Source: Cellulomonadaceae bacterium
GTDB lineage: Bacteria > Actinomycetota > Actinomycetes > Actinomycetales > Cellulomonadaceae
Reading direction: 5' to 3'
Length of the DNA: 10,033 nt
Assembly (NCBI GenBank): GCA_031282935.1
Contig: JAITCS010000188.1
Coordinates: 1-10,033 of the forward strand
The position numbers were made by a program, and so were the translations under genes. Positions 5,092 to 10,033 of the stretch are shown here, in pieces (the first letter of the stretch is position 1; every line of letters starts with the position of its first letter). The notes beneath the pieces are model-generated. The model was not told the origin of the DNA and did not search any database. It saw only the letters and a list, made by a program, of their open reading frames with translations.

Positions 5092-5396
5092 TGAGAATGT
5101 CATTTGAAGAATACGAAAAGCAAAACCCTGGAAACCCAGAAAACATTGCCCGCCATAAAGAGCGGATACTGGCCGAATTACGCGCGTACAGGCTGAAAGA
5201 ACTACGCGAACAGGCCGGTTTGACACAAGCACAAGTCGCAACTCGAATCGGAGTATCACAGCGCCAAGTATCCAAAATAGAAGCCGGTGAAATCGCAAAC
5301 TCGAAAATCGCTACCATCCGCGCCTACCTTGAAGCAATAGGCGGCAAGATGGCTGTCGAGTTTGTGTCGGGCGATTACCGGATGTTGATTGCATAG
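5091..5396 (+). CDS. XRE-family HigA-like antitoxin, orphan
   Basis: This 101-residue protein has an N-terminal extension (MRMSFEEYEKQNPGNPENIARH) and an XRE helix-turn-helix at about 36-88. The HTH shows LKELREQAGLTQAQVATRIG and VSQRQVSKIEAGE, and the protein ends in a short beta-like tail, KMAVEFVSGDYRM. The layout matches antitoxins of toxin-first HigBA systems, which bind their own promoter and the toxin. Only the toxin C-terminus survives upstream, overlapping this start by one base (TAATG). ATG 5091 was chosen for that overlap; ATG 5097 is an alternative. A near-consensus promoter at 4974-5003 should express it constitutively or under autorepression. The retained antitoxin may protect against related HigB toxins on incoming DNA, or may now act as a plain repressor. 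Confidence 0.82.
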   Translation: MRMSFEEYEKQNPGNPENIARHKERILAELRAYRLKELREQAGLTQAQVATRIGVSQRQVSKIEAGEIANSKIATIRAYLEAIGGKMAVEFVSGDYRMLIA

Positions 5397-5412
5397 CGAA
5401 AGCGGAAGTAAA

Positions 5413-5498
5413 ACCCCTCGTGCACCCGACAGAGCGCGCTTACCCTTGCTGCTTTCCAGCCCTGGGGGAGTTCGGCACGGTATCGCCGCACGAGGGGT
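5413..5498 (-). ncRNA. ffs: Signal recognition particle RNA (4.5S-like)
   Basis: On the minus strand the outer helix is ACCCCUCGUGC (5488-5498) paired with GCACGAGGGGU (5413-5423), an 11-bp perfect stem. Inside lies CCAGGGCUGGAAAGCAGC followed by AAGGG, the conserved domain IV with the GGAA tetraloop and the symmetric loop (CAGG opposite AGCA) that binds Ffh. About 86 nt is a usual size for short bacterial SRP RNAs lacking an Alu domain. A short U run (UUUU) follows the 3' side. The 5' end begins 3 nt after a tRNA-Pro. It targets membrane and secretory proteins during translation, with Ffh and FtsY. Exact ends are approximate. Confidence 0.85.
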
Positions 5499-5501
5499 CA
5501 G

Positions 5502-5575
5502 TCGGGGTGACAGGATTTGAACCTGCGGCCTCGTCGTCCCGAACGACGCGCGCTACCAAGCTGCGCCACACCCCG
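5502..5575 (-). tRNA. tRNA-Pro (CGG)
   Basis: This 74-nt cloverleaf has the acceptor stem CGGGGTG/CACCCCG, D arm GCGC-AGCTTGGTA-GCGC, anticodon stem CGTCG/CGACG with loop TTCGGGA (anticodon CGG), and T arm GCAGG-TTCAAAT-CCTGT. The discriminator is A. CCA is not encoded (CTG follows), so it is added after transcription. A candidate extended -10, TGG then TACTGT (minus strand, 5623-5628), lies about 48 nt upstream. The SRP RNA follows after 3 nt. Confidence 0.95.
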
Positions 5576-5622
5576 AATTGCTGCGACCGCCGACCTAAAC
5601 CGGCGCGCCAGCAACCAAAGTT

Positions 5623-5631
5623 ACAGTACCA
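5623..5631 (-). promoter_or_regulatory. Candidate extended -10 for the tRNA-Pro/SRP RNA transcript
   Basis: On the minus strand TGG precedes TACTGT, with TTCTTG 18 nt before it as a poor -35. It lies about 48 nt upstream of the tRNA. It is the best candidate in this gap but not certain. Confidence 0.3.
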
Positions 5632-5722
5632 TACTTGATACCCCCGCAAGAAACCTGGCACCGCGACGCGCCGATTTCTGATGATAGGGGCCGAAACAGC
5701 GCCAGCTATGCGGCCAATATAC

Positions 5723-5788
5723 CGCTGTTACGCGACCCTTACGCTGTTATTGTGCGACCGTTACGCGGTCATTGCGCGGTTGTTAGGC
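5723..5788. repeat. Six degenerate 11-bp tandem repeats
   Basis: Consecutive 11-mers are CGCTGTTACGC, GACCCTTACGC, TGTTATTGTGC, GACCGTTACGC, GGTCATTGCGC and GGTTGTTAGGC. They share a G/T-rich left part and a (T/A)xGC right end. The array fills the space between the tRNA promoter region and the small minus-strand gene and runs over that gene's stop codon (5783-5785). One pair forms a GACCG/CGGTC hairpin with a 5-nt loop (5756-5770). No poly-T follows. Function unknown. Confidence 0.6.
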
Positions 5789-6049
5789 GGTCAAAGAAAC
5801 GCCCTCGATGCCAATTTCTGCGGTCGGTTCCTCGAGCAGGGCCAGGTACGGGGCGCAGGTCACGGGAGCCATTTCGCAAAAGTCATTGGTCACCAGCGGG
5901 ATGGCAACGGGCTCAACTGTGATGATTTCCGGCTCAGAGGCACCAGCAAGATTGCCCAGGTTGATCCCGAGGGTAAAAGCTGCCACACCAGCCAGGCTAA
6001 TCGCAACGTTACGAACCCAACTCTTCTTGTGCCGCATTACCTTCATCAT
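5783..6049 (-). CDS. Small exported or membrane-anchored protein with two cysteines
   Basis: This 88-residue protein is not recognised. It has a basic start (MMKVMRHKKSWVR), a hydrophobic segment at about 14-37 (NVAISLAGVAAFTLGINLG and NLAGA) that could be a signal peptide ending near AGA or an anchor, and then an acidic 50-residue tail. The tail holds two cysteines in FCEMAPVTCAPY (C58, C65), which could form a disulfide outside the cell. The ATG at 6049 is preceded by AGGGGTAGGG, a good ribosome-binding site, which supports a real gene; ATG 6046 is equally possible. TATTAC on the minus strand at 6090-6095 is a weak -10 candidate. The stop lies inside the 11-bp repeat array. Confidence 0.6.
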   Translation of the reverse strand: MMKVMRHKKSWVRNVAISLAGVAAFTLGINLGNLAGASEPEIITVEPVAIPLVTNDFCEMAPVTCAPYLALLEEPTAEIGIEGVSLTA

Positions 6050-6244
6050 CTGCCCTACCCCTCACCACTCGTTCGCGCAATCGCTTGAAGTAATAGTGTG
6101 AGGCGCGGGGGTGCCCCTTTAGTGGTGCCTAAAAGGTAAATGAGTGGTCAAGGGCAGGTTAATGTGGTGGCTTTATGTGCGGTTGAGCGGCGCTTTACGT
6201 GTTGGTACGCCGCATTACGCCCGATTCGGGCCGATAATTCGCTT
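6050..6244. other. Intergenic region with weak hairpins
   Basis: These 195 bases between the GNAT stop and the small-protein start contain CCTTTAG/CTAAAAGG arms around TGGTGC (6116-6136), a GGGG-TG-CCCC palindrome (6108-6117), and GCCCG-ATT-CGGGC near 6220-6232. None is followed by a clear T-tract on the minus strand, so a terminator cannot be named. No gene was seen on either strand. Confidence 0.4.
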
Positions 6245-6856
6245 CTAGGCCCAGGCGGCCTTGACGCGCGGGAGCAGCCCCCCTGGCACTTCCTCTTGGG
6301 TGAGGGCAAAACAGCGGTGGTCGGCCCACTTGCCTGCGATGTGCAAGAACCCGGTGCGCAGGCCTTCCTCGCGGAATCCCAGTTTTTCTACCACGCGCAG
6401 GCTGGCCGCGTTTTCGGGACGAATGTTTATTTCAATCCGATGAATAGACCGATAAGCAAAAAGGTAATCAACAGCCATTGCCACCGCAATCGGAACAATT
6501 CCTTTACCGGCAACATGCTTGGAAATAAAGTACCCAATCGAGGCAGAATGTAGCGACCCGTACGCAATAGCGGCCACGGTCACCTGCCCCACAATCTGAC
6601 CGTCAAATTCGATAACCCAGGGTAACACCACCCCTTCTTTTGCGGATTTGTTGTTGTTCAGCACAAACTGGCGGTAAGAGAGTTTGCGCTTTTTTGGTGG
6701 TAATGGCGAGGTCGCTTCCCAGGGCTGCAACCAACTTATGTTAGCGGAACGCAAACGCTGCCAAGCGCCTTCATCTTTCATTTGCAATGGGCGCAACCGA
6801 ATCAGCCCGAAAGGAGTGGCTTGCCGCAAAGTTACCGGCCAGAATTGTGATTTCAT
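6245..6856 (-). CDS. RimJ/RimL-type GNAT N-acetyltransferase
   Basis: This 203-residue protein looks like the GNAT subfamily that acetylates N-terminal amino groups of ribosomal proteins (RimJ/RimL) using acetyl-CoA in the cytoplasm; the true substrate is unknown. Residues 17-45 (GLIRLRPLQMKDEGAWQRLR then SWLQPWEAT) form the usual start. WVIEFDGQIVGQVTV (80-94) is the central strand. ASIGYFISKHVAGKGI (105-120) holds the CoA pyrophosphate loop. EINIRPENAASLRVVEKLGF (142-161) gives the conserved Asn and the C-terminal fold, and EEGLRTGFLHIAGKWADH follows. ATG 6856 has AAGG 5 nt upstream. It lies 30 bp downstream of the acylase stop on the same strand, so the two probably share a transcript. Full length for the family. 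Confidence 0.85.
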   Translation of the reverse strand: MKSQFWPVTLRQATPFGLIRLRPLQMKDEGAWQRLRSANISWLQPWEATSPLPPKKRKLSYRQFVLNNNKSAKEGVVLPWVIEFDGQIVGQVTVAAIAYGSLHSASIGYFISKHVAGKGIVPIAVAMAVDYLFAYRSIHRIEINIRPENAASLRVVEKLGFREEGLRTGFLHIAGKWADHRCFALTQEEVPGGLLPRVKAAWA

Positions 6857-6886
6857 TTGCCTTAGGTCGGTTGATCTGCGGTTATG

Positions 6887-9748
6887 TTAGCCAGAATGGG
6901 CGGCCGGTAAGAAAGTAGAAAACGGCCTTTGCAGTTCTGGTTGCGGACTCATAAAATAGAAAGGATAAGTTTGACCCGCTATCCAAGCCCCGAGTTGGTC
7001 ACTGTAATGCGCGGAAGCGATGTGACCCGAATTGCCGGGCACGTTAACCCAAGTTGAGCGCTCGAAATCACCCAAATCAACAACCATTCGGAATACCGGC
7101 CCGGAAATTACCGTGTTCGCGCTAATGTCCACCTCGTCTGCGGTGCTGTTTATCGCTAAAGTGGCACCGTTGGTTGGGGTAACTGTTGGGTTTGCGAAAT
7201 ATCGTAGCCAGAAAGGCTTACTTGGGGCACCCAAAACCGGATTCTCTAGCCGCAATTTGTGCAAGGAACCCCACTTCCAGTATTCGGTGTTCCCAGAAAT
7301 TCGGGTGGTTAACTGGTTGCGCGCCACCTGCATGGCGTTCTGCAGAATCTCATCCCGTGATTCTGTGACGTTCAGTGTACTCCTGTCATCCCAGAAAGAA
7401 TCCGTAGGGTTGGCCAGCATCTTGGACACTACCACGAGCCAACGGCTGGAACCGTCCGGCCAGACGCCCTCGGGCAACTCATCCCAGAAAGTCTGCTGCA
7501 TAACCTGATTCCAAGCGGTGCCGAAATACGCGGCCGCCGAGGAATCCGCAACCATCCGGTTGTCCCAACCTTGCAGCAACTCTTGCCCGGCCCCGGCCCA
7601 ATCGGAACCCAAATCTACATCAAGTAACGCGGGCACCAACTCGACGGCGGCCATGGAGAGGTTGTCGTTCTGAATGGCGTTCATGTCGGCAACCGAAATG
7701 GGGGTGCCCGCAGCGATTTTCTCCGTGATTAGGTCAGAAATGCGGTCCGCTCTGAAACCGTAGTCGAAGTCGGCGCCCAGGTACGGTTGGGCGCCCTCCG
7801 GCAGCACTGGCTGATTTGCGGCCACCAGATAGCCGCGCGCCGGGTTTAGCACCCTTGGCAAGGCGGTAGTGGGCACCCAATCCGACCAGTCCGTGGCGGC
7901 GTGGCGCCCATCCAACGGCCAAGTGCCGTCCTTAGGCACTGCGGCAGTGTCCCCGAAATCCGAAACGAGGTTGCGCACCGGAATCCTGCCGGTGGTTTGC
8001 ATGCCGATGTCGCCAGCCACGGTAGCGAACAGAATCACCTGGGCGGGCGCATCCAACAAATCGGCGGCGGCCTGGATGTCCTGGGCGTCGCGAGCAAGGC
8101 AGACGGCGAAAATGCCAGCGGCGGTGCGACCCGGTTCCAGGGCGGCCCAACGCAGGGTTACCCCGAACTCCTCGGCGGTGACCCAGCCAATCGAGGGCAC
8201 GTTCGAGATCGCGGAAAGGTCAATGACGTCAGAAACCAAAGGCCGCCCAGCCACCGACCGCACGGTTATCGGAACCGGCGCCCCCCCGGCCACGTTGATA
8301 ACATCGGCGCGGGTGTCAATCGGCTCCCAAACGCCATCCCGCAGCGTGGTGTCGTTGCGGATCACCTGCGTGTAAAAATCGGCCGTGTCTGCGCGCAAAT
8401 CCGCCAACGCCCACGCCAAATCACCGTTGTGCCCGATGATAACCGCCGGGAAACCGGGGACGGAGAAGCCCGCCACGTTGAACGGACACGCCGCCGTCAC
8501 CTGGGTGCAATGCAGGCCCACCTGCTCAAAAACGCTCGGCACCGTGAGGTTCAGTTGCAGGTCGTTGGCCAGCAGCGGCTTCCCTGATTCGGTGTGCTGG
8601 CCCGAAACCACAAAAGCGTTCGAGCCAACGGAGCCGCCCATGCCGAAAGCCGTGGGGATCACATCAAGGCCGCGACCGAGCACGGCAACCGGCTGAGCTG
8701 CGGGGGTCATGGGCGCTGCTTTCACCTGCGGCTGCGCAATGCTGTTGATGTCCACGCCGTTCAGGCCGTCAGGGATTCCGGCGGGGAAAGCGCCCGTGAT
8801 ACCCGCTGCCGGAGGCGTTTCGTGCGGCAACTCCCCCGGCGCGACCATCGGAGTGGTGTTGGCGCTGCCGTAACTAGGGAACAACCGCTCCACCAAGGCA
8901 AGATCTCCGAGCGCGGAATACGCCAGCGCGCGGTCGAGTTCATCCTCGATATTAGAACGCATTTCCCAAGCAATAGCTTTTAGAATAACGATAGAATCTA
9001 TTGGACTCCACGGCCTTATGGATTGGGGGCCGAAATCCCGCCGCAAAGAAACATACTCCAACGAAATCGTATCCGGATTTCTGGTGCTCAAATACTCATT
9101 CACGCCATCGGAAAAAGCCTGCAAATATGATTTCGTGGCCTCGTCGAGAATCTCCCACTCCTGGGCCGCCACCCCCGCCCAATCCATAGTGCGCACTAAG
9201 CGATCAGATGAAATGGCCACCCCATCATCGCCCACCAACTCCGCTAAAGTGCCAGTGGCCAAATGCCTGCGATAATCCATCTGGAAAAAGCGATTTGACG
9301 CCTCAGTAAAGCCCTGAGCGTAAAAAAGGTCATGGGCGTTATCGGCATAAATGCGTTGCACACCCAAATCATCCAAAGTGGTGCGCACCGGGCTGTGGAT
9401 CCCCGCCAACTGGATTTCGCCGCCGCGTGGGAAAGTGCGCCTTGCAAACCACCAGCCCCCCAAAGTGGCTGCCACCAGCGCGAGGGCCAGCACGGAGGCG
9501 ACGATTGCGGCCCCTCTTATCCAGCGCCTGGGTTTGGGTTCGTGTTCTACTAGGGTTTCGGTTTCGGTTTCGGTGGCCTCGATTCCTTCATCTGGCTCTA
9601 CCGCGACTACCTCGTCGTTTTTGACCTCGACTACCGCGCCAACCCCGGTCGCCTCGTCTGCCTCAAGCGGCGCGCTCTCCAACGTCGGCTCCGCACCGGA
9701 TACCGGCACGGGCACCTCCGCGAAAGGCTCAAGGTTTGGGGTCACCAT
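6887..9748 (-). CDS. Penicillin acylase family (S45) protein, membrane anchored
   Basis: This 953-residue protein is an Ntn-hydrolase of the S45 family, which cleaves acyl amides such as beta-lactams, acyl-homoserine lactones or acyl amino acids; its substrate is unknown. Residues 1-73 are an acidic Glu-rich cytoplasmic tail, and 76-101 form one membrane segment, so the enzyme faces outside. The alpha part begins near 115 (SPVRTTLDDLGVQRIYA) with EASNRFFQMDYRRHLATG at 149-166. S376 in GSVGSNAFVVSG is the expected autocatalytic N-terminal nucleophile, followed by PLLANDLQL. Later motifs are NPARGYLVAANQP (candidate active-site Asn) and VNVPGNSGHIASAHYSDQL near the end, as in other S45 enzymes. 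ATG 9748 lacks a close Shine-Dalgarno, but TAATCT (9756-9761) lies 7 nt upstream, so it may be leaderless. The GNAT gene follows after 30 bp. Confidence 0.92.
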   Translation of the reverse strand: MVTPNLEPFAEVPVPVSGAEPTLESAPLEADEATGVGAVVEVKNDEVVAVEPDEGIEATETETETLVEHEPKPRRWIRGAAIVASVLALALVAATLGGWWFARRTFPRGGEIQLAGIHSPVRTTLDDLGVQRIYADNAHDLFYAQGFTEASNRFFQMDYRRHLATGTLAELVGDDGVAISSDRLVRTMDWAGVAAQEWEILDEATKSYLQAFSDGVNEYLSTRNPDTISLEYVSLRRDFGPQSIRPWSPIDSIVILKAIAWEMRSNIEDELDRALAYSALGDLALVERLFPSYGSANTTPMVAPGELPHETPPAAGITGAFPAGIPDGLNGVDINSIAQPQVKAAPMTPAAQPVAVLGRGLDVIPTAFGMGGSVGSNAFVVSGQHTESGKPLLANDLQLNLTVPSVFEQVGLHCTQVTAACPFNVAGFSVPGFPAVIIGHNGDLAWALADLRADTADFYTQVIRNDTTLRDGVWEPIDTRADVINVAGGAPVPITVRSVAGRPLVSDVIDLSAISNVPSIGWVTAEEFGVTLRWAALEPGRTAAGIFAVCLARDAQDIQAAADLLDAPAQVILFATVAGDIGMQTTGRIPVRNLVSDFGDTAAVPKDGTWPLDGRHAATDWSDWVPTTALPRVLNPARGYLVAANQPVLPEGAQPYLGADFDYGFRADRISDLITEKIAAGTPISVADMNAIQNDNLSMAAVELVPALLDVDLGSDWAGAGQELLQGWDNRMVADSSAAAYFGTAWNQVMQQTFWDELPEGVWPDGSSRWLVVVSKMLANPTDSFWDDRSTLNVTESRDEILQNAMQVARNQLTTRISGNTEYWKWGSLHKLRLENPVLGAPSKPFWLRYFANPTVTPTNGATLAINSTADEVDISANTVISGPVFRMVVDLGDFERSTWVNVPGNSGHIASAHYSDQLGAWIAGQTYPFYFMSPQPELQRPFSTFLPAAHSG
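9554..9571. repeat. Three perfect 6-bp tandem units in the acylase tail
   Basis: GGTTTC is repeated three times and followed by GGTGGC. On the minus strand it encodes Glu-Thr pairs (residues 60-65) in the acidic cytoplasmic tail. Copy-number change would keep the frame and alter only tail length. Confidence 0.6.
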
Positions 9749-9761
9749 AACACTGAGATTA
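9749..9761 (-). promoter_or_regulatory. Candidate leaderless -10 of the acylase gene
   Basis: On the minus strand TAATCT (9756-9761) ends 7 nt before the ATG. This spacing gives transcription starting at or near the start codon. No convincing -35 is present. A GGGAG 13 nt upstream is too far for a normal ribosome site. Confidence 0.35.
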
Positions 9762-9840
9762 CTCCCATCTGCCCGCCGATGGTGTTCTTTCTCGGCGCGC
9801 CCAATTTTCTTTTAGGTCACACTTAGCGGCCTCGCTGCGG

Positions 9841-10033
9841 TTATGCCTTAGCAGGTTTCTTCGCAGCTTTCTTGGTGCTGCTACTAGAAGAGCTGGACTT
9901 TGAGCCGCTGCGCGAATCTGTCCGGTAGAAACCGCTCCCCTTGAACGTGATCCCAACCGAACCCCATTCCTTGCGCAGGCGACCCCCGCAAGTTGGACAG
10001 ACTGTGAGGGCATCCTCGGCGAAACTCTGTTTG
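9841..10033 (-). CDS. FmdB-family zinc-ribbon protein, 5' end beyond the window
   Basis: The C-terminal 63 residues are present. They begin in KQSFAEDALTVCPTCGGRLR, which has the second CxxC of the FmdB regulatory-type zinc ribbon, and continue with KEWGSVGITFKGSGFYRTDSR, the highly conserved post-ribbon segment. A Ser-rich linker and a basic Lys/Ala tail (STKKAAKKPAKA) end the protein at TAA 9841-9843. The start and first CxxC lie to the right of the window, so about 20 residues are missing. FmdB-like proteins are small and widespread, and their role is poorly defined despite the regulatory label. It is transcribed toward the acylase, 92 bp away; no clear terminator separates them. Confidence 0.9.
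   Translation of the reverse strand, partial: KQSFAEDALTVCPTCGGRLRKEWGSVGITFKGSGFYRTDSRSGSKSSSSSSSTKKAAKKPAKA

Noticed and set aside
5420..5661. Open frames on both strands across 5420-5661
   Set aside because: They run through the SRP RNA and tRNA-Pro genes; their reading openness comes from GC-rich RNA sequence, and no family or ribosome site supports them.
6116..6136. Intrinsic terminator downstream of the GNAT gene
   Set aside because: The CCTTTAG/CTAAAAGG hairpin has a bulge, weak A/T pairs and no U-tract after it on the minus strand. It is kept only as a weak hairpin in the intergenic entry.
7869..8587. Long plus-strand frames inside the acylase gene
   Set aside because: They are antisense to the well-supported S45 acylase, have biased composition (many Pro, Arg, Ser, Gly) and show no domain signatures.
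9759..10013. 84-residue minus-strand frame at the right end
   Set aside because: It is in another frame of the FmdB gene, whose conserved CPTCGGRLRKEWG segment and TAA at 9841 define the true frame.

Overview
The window looks like chromosome from a moderate-GC member of the Actinomycetota, probably an Actinomycetales-type organism. The evidence is a SenX3-RegX3-type two-component pair, a mycobacterial-style short SRP RNA, an FmdB zinc-ribbon gene beside a large S45 acylase, TTG and GTG starts, and several genes with no Shine-Dalgarno but a -10 box 6 to 8 nt before the start (leaderless style). The genus cannot be fixed from sequence alone.

Positions 1-2921 form a toxin-antitoxin (TA) island. 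Three modules sit between copies of a dispersed REP-like repeat with arms GGTGGTT and AACCACC. They are (i) a minus-strand VapC-type PIN toxin with a large internal deletion and a poorly recognisable antitoxin; (ii) a plus-strand excisionase/MerR-like antitoxin followed by a PIN protein that carries a C-terminal Cys4 zinc-ribbon-like tail; (iii) a Panacea-domain (DUF4065) antitoxin overlapping a RelE-like toxin. Two longer copies of the repeat (about 105 bp each) separate the modules, giving a cassette-like layout.

Positions 2922-4864 (minus strand) hold the senX3-regX3 pair. The kinase and regulator genes overlap, and the regulator frame has no ATG, GTG, TTG or CTG codon that would keep its first beta strand and acidic pocket. 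It needs an ATC/ATA start, or -1 frameshifting from the kinase at an A-AAA-G site. Divergent from senX3, a consensus-like promoter drives an XRE/HigA antitoxin whose HigB-type toxin is reduced to its last 28 codons.

Positions 5413-5575 (minus strand) hold tRNA-Pro(CGG) followed after 3 nt by the SRP RNA. Next come a set of 11-bp degenerate tandem repeats, a small exported or membrane-anchored protein with two cysteines, a RimJ/RimL-type GNAT acetyltransferase, and a 953-residue membrane-anchored penicillin-acylase-family protein that is probably co-transcribed with the acetyltransferase. The window ends inside an FmdB-family zinc-ribbon gene.

The right half looks like ordinary core chromosome. 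The left half is an accessory island where TA modules have accumulated, and two of the four show decay: the VapC deletion and the HigB remnant.
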